From assembly GCA_913774665.1 (NCBI GenBank), contig CAJYHN010000004.1, forward strand, positions 62,001 through 126,000: 64,000 nucleotides of DNA, written 5' to 3'. A program made the position numbers and the translations under genes. Within the stretch, counting starts at the first letter, position 1; each line of letters opens with the position of its first letter. Below the pieces are notes generated by a model, which worked only from the letters and a program-made list of their open reading frames with translations, was not told the origin of the DNA and ran no database searches. Positions 54,001 to 61,386 of the stretch are shown piece by piece. The DNA comes from an uncultured Microbacterium sp. GTDB lineage: Bacteria; Actinomycetota; Actinomycetes; Actinomycetales; Microbacteriaceae.

Positions 54001-54159
54001 TCAGACCTGACGACGGATGAAGCGGAGGAGCGCGGCGATGACGCCGATGATCAGGATGACGATCCCGATCCAGAGCAGGAACTTCACGGCTTCGACGAAG
54101 ACGCCGAGGAAGAGGAGCACGAGGCCGACGATGACGAGGATGATGGCGAGAGCTGGAAT
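54001..54159 (-). CDS. Small membrane protein apparently starting at ATT
   Basis: 52 aa. The frame reads PALAIILVIVGLVLLFLG, then VEAVKFLLWIGIVILIIGV, IAALLRFIRRQV and TGA: two helices with a basic end, like the short membrane proteins common in actinobacterial stress loci. The frame has no ATG, GTG or TTG at the right place; a TGA closes it just upstream. ATT at 54159 stands where Met is expected, with AAAGG 8 nt before it. The alternative internal GTG would lose most of helix 1. Confidence 0.65.
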   Translation of the reverse strand: MPALAIILVIVGLVLLFLGVFVEAVKFLLWIGIVILIIGVIAALLRFIRRQV

Positions 54160-54198
54160 GCGGGCAACCTTTCACCCGGGGCAGGGCCGCGCGACGGC

Positions 54199-54237
54199 CT
54201 TGACACGCCCGGGGCCGCGCGACAGGGACGTGTCAAG
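54199..54237. repeat. 9-bp inverted repeat upstream of the acidic repeat protein
   Basis: CTTGACACG (54199-54207) and CGTGTCAAG (54229-54237) are exact complements 21 nt apart and each contains a TTGACA core facing outward. A paired regulatory site or divergent -35 boxes are possible. Confidence 0.5.
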
Positions 54238-54300
54238 ACGGTCGCGGACGCGGCATCCGCCCACTACCGTCAGGACCACGACGACCCCGAGGAGGCGGCA

Positions 54301-54561
54301 ATGGCCGAGCGCGACGTGAACGGACACGGTACGGATCCCGGTGAGGGCGCGTACACCGACGTCCAGCTCCCCGACGGGAAGATGGACCACGGCAGCGCGG
54401 ACGAGGCCGGCGAGTACGTCGACCGTCAGAACGCCGACGGGAGCGAGAGCCGGTCGCGCGTCGACGAGGCGGGGGCGTACACCGACGTGCAGCAGCCCAG
54501 CGGCCGCGAGGCGCGCGAAGACGTCGACGACCCGGGCGAGTACACCGACCGCGATCGCTGA
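54301..54561 (+). CDS. Small acidic protein with four internal repeats
   Basis: 86 aa. A ~19-residue unit recurs four times around the words GEGAYTDVQ, EAGEYVDRQ, EAGAYTDVQ and DPGEYTDRD, each followed by a G-rich polar stretch. No hydrophobic core. ATG preceded by GAGGAGGCGGCA gives a firm start. Function unknown; resembles desiccation- or stress-linked hydrophilic proteins in composition only. Confidence 0.75.
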   Translation: MAERDVNGHGTDPGEGAYTDVQLPDGKMDHGSADEAGEYVDRQNADGSESRSRVDEAGAYTDVQQPSGREAREDVDDPGEYTDRDR

Positions 54562-54562
54562 G

Positions 54563-55492
54563 TCAGCGGTTCAGAGTCTCCGCGGGGGCGACGCGGTGCA
54601 TCTCGCGGTACGCCCGCTCGAACTCGGCGGCATCGGAGAAGCCCCATCGCGCGGCGATGGCGGCCACGCTCGTGCCGCTCGGATCGGCCGCGATCAGGTC
54701 GGCGTGCGCGGCGCTGAGTCGCGCCTGCGACAGATAGTCCTCGGGAGTGGATGCCAGGTGTCCGTTCGCGAGGAACGCGCGGCGCAGGCCCTTCGTCGAG
54801 GTCCCCACGGCACGGGCGGCATCGTCGATCGTGACGGGAAGCGACGCGTGATCGTCGATCCACGATGCCGCCGAGGTGTAGACCGACGCCTGTTCGATCG
54901 CCGACGCCCGACGCTCGCGGGGGTCGCCGGCGAGGGGGAACGCCTCGAGCGTCGCCGCGGCGAGGGAGCGGCGCACCTGGGCGCGAACCAAGGGCTCGGC
55001 GAGCAGGGGGGTCTGTGTGAGCGCCCACCGCATCGTAGCCAGCCAGTAGTCACGCATCCGTCGCGAGACCGGACCGGTGCCGTCGAAACGCACTTCGAGC
55101 TCGTCGTCGCCGTAGATCGTCTGTGCCGCCTCGGTGAGCCACGCCGGGTCGAAGGTCAGCAGGTCGACCTCGGTCTGGTCAGGCCGACCCGAGAACTCCT
55201 GGCCGGGTTGCACGAGACCGGGCTCGACGCTGTAGTCCCCCGCGCACGCCCCGATGCGCCAGGCGAGACCGGGACCCGAGGTGGCGAAGAAGAACCGGTC
55301 CGCCTCGTAAGCGATCTCGGCGCGACAGGCCCACGTCAGCCTCCGCAGCGCGAAGCCCGCATCTCCGACCGCGTGCTCGGCGATCGCCGCGCGGTCGGCG
55401 AGCAGGTCGACGCGGCCGTAGTGCGTCTGAAGCCAGGCCTGCGTGTCGGAGGCGTCGGTGGTGCGGACGCGCGCATCGAAGAAGTCGTTCAT
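54563..55492 (-). CDS. AraC-family regulator (AraC-binding-like N-terminus)
   Basis: About 309 aa from ATG at 55492. C-terminal HTH region: VTIDDAARAVGTSTKGLRRAFLANG and SVAAIAARWGFSDAAEFERAYREMH. The N-terminal half has the same layout as the regulator at 33911-34846, so the two are paralogues of one subfamily. Its stop is 1 bp from that of the convergent acidic repeat protein. Targets unknown. Confidence 0.87.
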   Translation of the reverse strand: MNDFFDARVRTTDASDTQAWLQTHYGRVDLLADRAAIAEHAVGDAGFALRRLTWACRAEIAYEADRFFFATSGPGLAWRIGACAGDYSVEPGLVQPGQEFSGRPDQTEVDLLTFDPAWLTEAAQTIYGDDELEVRFDGTGPVSRRMRDYWLATMRWALTQTPLLAEPLVRAQVRRSLAAATLEAFPLAGDPRERRASAIEQASVYTSAASWIDDHASLPVTIDDAARAVGTSTKGLRRAFLANGHLASTPEDYLSQARLSAAHADLIAADPSGTSVAAIAARWGFSDAAEFERAYREMHRVAPAETLNR

Positions 55493-55579
55493 GGCGAGGG
55501 GCGCTCGTCCCCGAAAAGACGTCGCGCCAAGGCCCATGATAGTTAACCGCCCGCTTCGAAACAGCCTGGAAAGAGCCTC

Positions 55580-56044
55580 ATGACCGATGAACCCGTCGTC
55601 CGCCCCATCACGCCCGACGACGCCGGCGAGGTGCTGACGATCCAGCGCGCCGCATTCGCGAGCGAAGCCCTCATCTACGGCGACCCCGATATGCCGCCGT
55701 TGACGCAGACCCTCGAGGAACTCGCGGCCGAGCTCGTCGAGAACCTGGGCTGCGTGGCGGTGACCGACGGTCGTCTCGTCGGAGCCGTGCGCGCCCGGCG
55801 AGACGGCGACCTGCTGCTGATCGGACGGTTGGCAATCGCCCCCGACCAGCAGGGCGAGGGCCTGGGCACGCTGTTGCTCTCCGCGGTCGAGAAGCGCGGG
55901 CGCGAGGCCGGGGCGAGAACGGCCGAGCTGTTCACCGGAGGGCTCAGCGAGGCCAACCAGCGCCTATACGAGCGCGAGGGATACACGCGCACCGAGACCA
56001 CGGCCGACGGCGAGATCTTCTACCGCAAGCCGCTCGAGGCCTGA
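55580..56044 (+). CDS. GNAT acetyltransferase
   Basis: 154 aa. LLLIGRLAIAPDQQGEGLGTLLLSAVE is the acetyl-CoA site (QQGEGLG), and NQRLYEREGYTRTET is the C-terminal element. Substrate unknown. ATG with AAAGAG upstream. Divergent from the AraC-type gene. Confidence 0.9.
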   Translation: MTDEPVVRPITPDDAGEVLTIQRAAFASEALIYGDPDMPPLTQTLEELAAELVENLGCVAVTDGRLVGAVRARRDGDLLLIGRLAIAPDQQGEGLGTLLLSAVEKRGREAGARTAELFTGGLSEANQRLYEREGYTRTETTADGEIFYRKPLEA

Positions 56045-56169
56045 GCTCCTCCGCCGACGCCGATGAGCCAAGGGGCTCTCTTCGCCGCGCGGGTGTCGGG
56101 ACGCGCCGCCCGCGCTCGACGCGTCACGGCTGGCTCTCGCTCCCGAGGCGAAGGGCGCCGCGGCGGGAA

Positions 56170-56213
56170 CGCCGAAGGGCCGCCGCCCGGTTCCGGACGA
56201 CGACCCTTCGGCG
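56170..56213 (-). terminator. Hairpin after the SDR gene
   Basis: CGCCGAAGGG (56170-56179) pairs exactly with CCCTTCGGCG (56204-56213), 8 bp past the stop of the SDR gene. Confidence 0.6.
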
Positions 56214-56221
56214 CGAGGCGC

Positions 56222-57115
56222 TTACGGCGTGGGCATCCCGCCGTTGACGTTGAGCGTCTCGCCGATCACGTAGCTCGACTCCGCCGAGGCGAGGTAGACG
56301 TACGCCGGGGCGAGCTCGGCGGGCTGCCCCATGCGCCCGAGAGGAGTCTCTTCACCGAACTCGTCGACCTTCTCGTCCGGCTGGCCGTCGGTGACCTGGA
56401 GCGGCGTCCAGATGGGACCGGGGGCCACGGCGTTCACGCGGATCCCCTTCGGGGCGAGCTGCTGACCGAGGGCCTTCGTGAAGGTGTTGATGGTGGCCTT
56501 GGTCGAGGCGTAGTCCACGAGGATCGGCGCCGGCGAGTAAGCCTGGATCGAGGTCGTGTTGATGATCGTCGAGCCGGGCTTCAGGTGCGGCACGGCCTCT
56601 TTGCAGATCCAGAACATCGCGTAGACGTTGGTCTTGAACGTGTCGTCGAACTGCTCGTCCGTCAGGGTGGTGACGTCTTCGTTGAAGATCTGCTTCCCGC
56701 CGTTGTTGACGACGATGTCGAGGCCGCCGAGGCCCTCGACGGCTTCCTTCACCAGCGTGCGGGCGTAGTCGCGCTCGCGCAGGTCGCCGGGGATCTGCAC
56801 GACCGTCGCGCCGGCGTCGCGCAGGATGCCGGCGATGCGGTCGGCATCCACCTTCTCCTCGGGCAGGTACGACATCGCGACCGACGCTCCCTCACGGGCG
56901 AAGGCGATCGCGGTGGCCGCGCCGATGCCCGAGTCGGCGCCGGTGATGAGGGCCTTGCGCCCCTTCAGGCGCTCGGTTCCGACGTAGGTGTCCTCACCCA
57001 GCGCGGCCTTCGGGGTGAGCTCGGCGTCGAGGCCGGGCTCCTTCTGATCCTGCGACTGCGGGTCGATGTCGGCGTAGAGCTTCGCCGGGTCGGTGAAGGT
57101 GTACTGCGTGCTCAT
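56222..57115 (-). CDS. Short-chain dehydrogenase/reductase (YghA/general-stress type)
   Basis: 297 aa. Extra N-terminal ~45 residues (PQSQDQKEPGLDAELTPKA) typical of the YghA/YdaD stress group; cofactor motif KALITGADSGIGAATA; VVNNGG; catalytic Ser in NTTSIQAY and YASTK (Tyr, Lys). ATG has AAAGGA 7 nt upstream. Probably reduces aldehydes or ketones under stress. Follows the GH15 gene on the same strand across a 41-bp tandem duplication. Confidence 0.92.
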   Translation of the reverse strand: MSTQYTFTDPAKLYADIDPQSQDQKEPGLDAELTPKAALGEDTYVGTERLKGRKALITGADSGIGAATAIAFAREGASVAMSYLPEEKVDADRIAGILRDAGATVVQIPGDLRERDYARTLVKEAVEGLGGLDIVVNNGGKQIFNEDVTTLTDEQFDDTFKTNVYAMFWICKEAVPHLKPGSTIINTTSIQAYSPAPILVDYASTKATINTFTKALGQQLAPKGIRVNAVAPGPIWTPLQVTDGQPDEKVDEFGEETPLGRMGQPAELAPAYVYLASAESSYVIGETLNVNGGMPTP

Positions 57116-57126
57116 GGCGAGTCCTT

Positions 57127-57208
57127 TCATAGGGGGATGCCGAGGCGGGGACCGCCCCAGCGGAGGGTCATAGGGGGATGCCGAGGCGGGGACCGCCCCG
57201 GCGGAGGG
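57127..57208. repeat. 41-bp perfect-phase tandem duplication
   Basis: Units 57127-57167 and 57168-57208 differ at one base (CCCCAGC against CCCCGGC). Each contains a small GC hairpin. It lies between the GH15 stop at 57209 and the SDR start, so it lengthens that spacer. Confidence 0.92.
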
Positions 57209-59017
57209 TCAGCGGTCGGCGAGGTCGGCGTCGTCGACGAGGTCGCGGATGACGAGGGCGGCGTTGATGAGGGCGAGGTGGCTGAGGGCCTGCGGGAGAT
57301 TGCCCCAGAAGGCCCCGTCGGATTCGGCGATCATCTCCGAATAGATCCCGACGTCGTTGCCCTGGGCGACGAGCGCATCCATCGCCTCGAGGGCTTCCGC
57401 GTGACGTCCCACGCACGCGAGCGCCGTCGCGCGCCAGAACGCGCACGCGACGAAGGTCTGCTCCTCCTGGTCCATCCCGGTGTACCGGTAGACGAGGTGG
57501 TTCTCCGTGGTGAGGCGCTCGGTGATGGCATCCAGAGTCTTCGACATCCGCTCGCCGCGGTCGAAACCCGTGGGCGCGTGCAGCAGCACGGAGGCGTCGA
57601 GGTCGTCGGTTCCGGGGGCGAGGGTGTAGGCCTGCAGGGTCTCCGACCAGCAGCGTTCCTCGACCCAGCGGTGGATGCGGTCGCGCTCGGCGCGCCAGCG
57701 GTCGCCGTTGTCGGGGATGTGACCGCCCGTGGCCAGCCACTGCGCGTCGTCGAGGGCCTTCCAGCAGCCCATCTTCGACGAGGTGTAGTGGCGCAGCTCG
57801 GGAAGTTCCCACATGCCCGAGTCCTCACGACGCCAGAGGTCGCAGGTGCGGTCGGCGACGTCGGCGAGAAGCCGTCCGGTCTGGATGTCGAGGCGGTTTC
57901 CGGCTTCGACGTAGGTACGGCACAGTGCGATGAGATCGCCGTAGACGCCGAGCTGCAGCTGCCCCTGCGCGGGGTTACCGGTGACGACGGGCCGATTGCC
58001 GTTCCAGCCGGGCACCTGATGCTTCTCGAGGCCGATCTCGGCGTCGCCGTCGAGGGTGTACATCACCTGCACCTCGGGGCCGTTCTTGCGGATCGTGCGC
58101 AGCAGCCACGAGATCGCGGCGTGCGTCTCCTCGCGCAGGCCGAATCCCACCCACGCGTGCGCGGTGTAGGCGAGATCGCGCACCCAGGCGAAGCGGTAGT
58201 CCCAGTTCTTGCCCCCGCGGGGGTTCTCCGGCAGCGACGTGGTCGCGGCGGCCGCGATGGCACCGGTGGGGCTGAACAGCAGGAGTTTGAGGGCCAGGGC
58301 GCTGCGCTGCACGTCGTCGGCCCACGGGCCCTCGTACGAGAACTCGTCGGACCACATCTCCCAGCCGCCGATCGTGCGGTCGATGCCGCGGTCGACGTTC
58401 TTCGCGTCGGGGATGCGCAGGGGCTCGCCCTCGGTCGCGGCGATGACGAGCAGGTGCCGCGACCCCTTCGTCGTCGTGAAGCTCCCCTCGATGCTCTCGT
58501 TGCCGGCATCCGGATCGCCGTGGAGTCCGTGCTCGTGCCCCGTCACCGCGAGGGAGACGTGCCCGATGCGCATGATCGAGAACCCGTCGATGCGCTCGGT
58601 CCAGGGGGCCGCGGAGCGCAGCATGGTTCCCGGCTGCACGCACCACGCGAATTCGACCTCGCCCTTCACGCCGTCGACCCGGCGGGCGAGCTCGGCCCAC
58701 GGCAGACGACCGGCGATACCCGTGACCATCGCGTCGGTGACCGTCGCGACGCCGGTCGCGGTGGTGAAGGTCGTCTCGAGCACGTTGGTGCGCGGGATGT
58801 AGCGGCGCGTGACCTCGTACTCCCCCGCCGGTGCGAGTCCGATGCATCCGCCGGCGCCCTCGTCGACGAGGCGGGCGAACACCGGCCGCGAGTGGATGTT
58901 CGGCAACGGCAGCCAGTCGACGGAGCCGTCCAACCCGATCAGCGCGACCGTGCGTCCGTCGCCGATCGCGGCGTAGTCGCGGAGGGGCCGGGAGGGGGCA
59001 GGCGGGGTGAGGAGCAC
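57209..59017 (-). CDS. GH15-family glucoamylase/trehalase-like protein
   Basis: 602 aa from the GTG at 59017, which lies 7 nt after TAGCGT. The N-terminal beta domain has DYAAIGDGRTVALIGLDGSVDWLPLPN; the (alpha/alpha)6 domain has GKNWDYRFAWVRDLAYTAHA and REDSGMWELPELRHYTSSKMGCW with the general acid Glu. Actinobacterial members include trehalases, so trehalose or a maltooligosaccharide are likely substrates. No signal peptide: cytoplasmic. Near Dps and SDR genes, suggesting an osmotic or stationary-phase role. Confidence 0.92.
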   Translation of the reverse strand: MLLTPPAPSRPLRDYAAIGDGRTVALIGLDGSVDWLPLPNIHSRPVFARLVDEGAGGCIGLAPAGEYEVTRRYIPRTNVLETTFTTATGVATVTDAMVTGIAGRLPWAELARRVDGVKGEVEFAWCVQPGTMLRSAAPWTERIDGFSIMRIGHVSLAVTGHEHGLHGDPDAGNESIEGSFTTTKGSRHLLVIAATEGEPLRIPDAKNVDRGIDRTIGGWEMWSDEFSYEGPWADDVQRSALALKLLLFSPTGAIAAAATTSLPENPRGGKNWDYRFAWVRDLAYTAHAWVGFGLREETHAAISWLLRTIRKNGPEVQVMYTLDGDAEIGLEKHQVPGWNGNRPVVTGNPAQGQLQLGVYGDLIALCRTYVEAGNRLDIQTGRLLADVADRTCDLWRREDSGMWELPELRHYTSSKMGCWKALDDAQWLATGGHIPDNGDRWRAERDRIHRWVEERCWSETLQAYTLAPGTDDLDASVLLHAPTGFDRGERMSKTLDAITERLTTENHLVYRYTGMDQEEQTFVACAFWRATALACVGRHAEALEAMDALVAQGNDVGIYSEMIAESDGAFWGNLPQALSHLALINAALVIRDLVDDADLADR

Positions 59018-59186
59018 GAGCCTCACGCTATGAAAGGCCGCGCCGAGCCTCTCCCGGGGTTGTCGTCCGCGCCCGGAGCGGCTACGGATCGGCCGGTTAC
59101 CTCTCCTCCGTCGCCCCCGCAACCCCCGTCGGGCGCCGAAGCTCCACGCCTACCGTCGCTATCGACCGTGAGCGAAAGGAACGCGC

Positions 59187-59747
59187 ATGTCCACCACCAC
59201 CAAGGACACCCCCACCAAGAACCGTCGTCGCCCCGCGCGCGGAGGCAGCGGTCCCGAGACCACCGATGAGCAGAACGCCGAGCAGGGATTCCAGGCGTCC
59301 GAGAAGCTGATCGACGCCCTGCAGGCCGTGCTGGTCGACCTCATCGAGCTGTCGATCCAGGGAAAGCAGGCGCACTGGAACGTCGTCGGCAAGAACTTCC
59401 GCGACACGCACCTGCAGCTCGACGAGATCATCGATGCCGCGCGCGAGTTCGGCGATGAGATCGCCGAGCGCATGCGCGCCCTGCACGCCCTGCCCGACGG
59501 GCGCAGCGACACCGTCGCCGAGACCACCACCCTGCCGGAGTTCCCGCAGGGCGAAGTCGACACCGCCGAGGTCATCGACCTCATCACCGAGCGCCTCGAT
59601 GCCACGGTGGGCACCGTCCGCGAGGTGCACGACGGCGTGGACGAAGAAGACCCCACCAGCGCCGACATCCTGCACGGCGTGCTCGAGCGCCTCGAGCAGC
59701 TGTCGTGGATGGTCAGCGCCGAGAACCGCGTCGCCCGCAAGTCCTGA
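59187..59747 (+). CDS. dps: Dps-family DNA-binding ferritin-like protein
   Basis: 186 aa. Lysine/arginine-rich N-terminal tail (KDTPTKNRRRPARGG) for DNA contact. Ferroxidase residues in QGKQAHWNVVGKNFRDTHLQLDEIIDAA (His, His, Asp, Glu; in outline). Forms dodecamers that store iron and shield DNA. ATG with GAAAGGAACGCGC upstream. Confidence 0.95.
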   Translation: MSTTTKDTPTKNRRRPARGGSGPETTDEQNAEQGFQASEKLIDALQAVLVDLIELSIQGKQAHWNVVGKNFRDTHLQLDEIIDAAREFGDEIAERMRALHALPDGRSDTVAETTTLPEFPQGEVDTAEVIDLITERLDATVGTVREVHDGVDEEDPTSADILHGVLERLEQLSWMVSAENRVARKS

Positions 59748-59763
59748 CACACGCAGAAGACAC

Positions 59764-59795
59764 CGGATGCCGGGGCCCCAGGGCCTCGGCATCCG
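59764..59795 (+). terminator. Terminator after dps
   Basis: A 14-bp stem with one G-U pair (CGGATGCCGGGGCC against GGCCTCGGCATCCG) and loop CCAG, followed by TCGTT, 16 bp past the dps stop. Confidence 0.7.
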
Positions 59796-59828
59796 TCGTT
59801 CGCGTGCGGGTTACTGCAGCTCCACGAC

Positions 59829-60260
59829 TCACCCGCGCGCGATGAGGAACGGCGGCTGGGGGCCCTCGAGACGAGCCACCGTGGTTTTGATCTCGGAGAG
59901 GGTTTCCCCCACCGCGATGAAGCGCTCGTCCGTGCGCGCTTCGAAGCGCGCGAGGTCGAGCTTCAGACCGACGAGGGATTCTTCGAGAGTCGTGGAACGG
60001 GCGTCGGTCCGGTCCATGCGCGCGTCCATCCGATCGAGGCGTGCATCCATCCGATCGAAGCGCGTGTCCACCCTGTCGAAGCGTGCGCTGACCTCGGCGA
60101 AACGCGCGCTGACCTCGGCGAAACGCGCGCTGAACTCGGCGAAGCGCGCGTCGGTGCGGTGTTCGACACGACCGAGCATCCACTTCGTGCCCCCGAGGAT
60201 GGTCGCCGAACCGGTGACGAGCAATCCGATCGCGGTCGACAGCAGGGAAATCGTCTCCAT
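59829..60260 (-). CDS. Membrane-anchored coiled-coil protein with 7-residue repeats
   Basis: 143 aa. One N-terminal helix LLSTAIGLLVTGSATILGG, then an unbroken coiled coil built of heptads: ARFAEFS, ARFAEVS, ARFAEVS, ARFDRVD, TRFDRMD, ARLDRMD, ARMDRTD. The DNA repeats in 21-bp steps (60060-60160). ATG with AAAGGACCGGGGC upstream. Function unknown; likely a membrane-tethered oligomer. Confidence 0.82.
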   Translation of the reverse strand: METISLLSTAIGLLVTGSATILGGTKWMLGRVEHRTDARFAEFSARFAEVSARFAEVSARFDRVDTRFDRMDARLDRMDARMDRTDARSTTLEESLVGLKLDLARFEARTDERFIAVGETLSEIKTTVARLEGPQPPFLIARG

Positions 60261-60471
60261 GCCCCGGTCCTTTCCCGATGAGCTGCCACGACTGTAGGTC
60301 GTGGCGCGGACATTCTGCGGGGAGCTGCCGCGAGACTGTGCGGAAATTCACCCGATCACCCGCTGTGAAGAAGGCGGTCGTGACGCGCGCGAGATCGCGG
60401 CGACGGCTCGGCGACAGGATGCGCCCGCATCCCTCCGATAGCGTCGGAGCATCGACCGAGACGGGGGACTC

Positions 60472-61386
60472 ATGGACGATGACACCGACGTGCGCCGACG
60501 AACAGGTGCGGCGTGGTTCGCTCTGCTGGGCGCGGCGGGCGGCGTGGCGGGTCTTCTGCCCTGGCTTCTGACCGGGCCGTTCCTGCCGCTGCAGAACCTC
60601 GGCGAGGGGCAGGATGCCGCGAAGGACGGGCCCTTCGTGATGCTGCCCTACAGTCAGTACGCGATCACGACCATCATCGTGCTGCTCGTCGAGGGTGGCG
60701 TCGTGGCCGGGATCATCGCACGCGCACGGCGGTCGCGCCCGGGCCTGGCCCGACCGTTCGCCGCACTCGGCGGGCTCGTCGTCGTGCAGGTCGTCGCCAT
60801 CGTGCAGACCACGGCGACCACCCGCTCGGTGCTGCAGGAGCGCGACGAGTCGGTGCTCTACCTGGTGCTGTTGACGGCCGTGGCCGTCCTGGCCGCGGTC
60901 ACGGCGTGGGTCGCCTGCGTCCTCATCGCCGCAGCGCCACGCGCGGGTGCCGGTCTCGGCCTCGTGGTGGGGGCCGCCGCGGGCGGGTCGTGGATCGCGG
61001 CGTTCCTCTTCCCGCTCTTCTCGTACACCTCTCCGTTCGAAGCGCTGCTGCCGGTGCTGCCGTACCTCGCCCCGGTGCTCGTCGGACTCGCGATCGTCTG
61101 GACGGGCGTCTCGACGGTCGGGCGGGTGCTGACCGGCATCGTCGGACTCGTGCTGGTGTGGCTCGTGCCCGCGCTCACGACGGCCATCTCCTCCGCCGCG
61201 GGAACGCGAGTTCTCGCTCGCGACCTTCCCGGCATGGCCGAGTTCGGCGGACAGGTCTTCGTCTCGGCATCCACGATGCCGGAGATCATCGTGCCGCCGC
61301 TGGTGACGACCGTGCTGGTGGCCGTGGTGGGGCTGGTCCTCCGCCGCGTCGTCGGCCGGCGCCGCACCGGGCGAACCGCGCGTTAG
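60472..61386 (+). CDS. Hypothetical polytopic membrane protein
   Basis: 304 aa with about seven helices (about 14-35, 62-85, 97-115, 123-150, 158-180, 187-225, 275-295). No motif that I recognise. ATG preceded by GGGGGA. A TAGCGT -10 box at 60439-60444 lies inside CTCCGA-TAGCG-TCGGAG, a short palindrome that may be an operator. Its TAG overlaps the stop of the convergent helicase gene by four bases. Confidence 0.78.
   Translation: MDDDTDVRRRTGAAWFALLGAAGGVAGLLPWLLTGPFLPLQNLGEGQDAAKDGPFVMLPYSQYAITTIIVLLVEGGVVAGIIARARRSRPGLARPFAALGGLVVVQVVAIVQTTATTRSVLQERDESVLYLVLLTAVAVLAAVTAWVACVLIAAAPRAGAGLGLVVGAAAGGSWIAAFLFPLFSYTSPFEALLPVLPYLAPVLVGLAIVWTGVSTVGRVLTGIVGLVLVWLVPALTTAISSAAGTRVLARDLPGMAEFGGQVFVSASTMPEIIVPPLVTTVLVAVVGLVLRRVVGRRRTGRTAR

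Noticed and set aside
56063-59269. Plus-strand open frame of over 1000 codons across the SDR and GH15 genes
   Set aside because: Antisense to two genes with clear catalytic motifs; composition is typical of a shadow frame.
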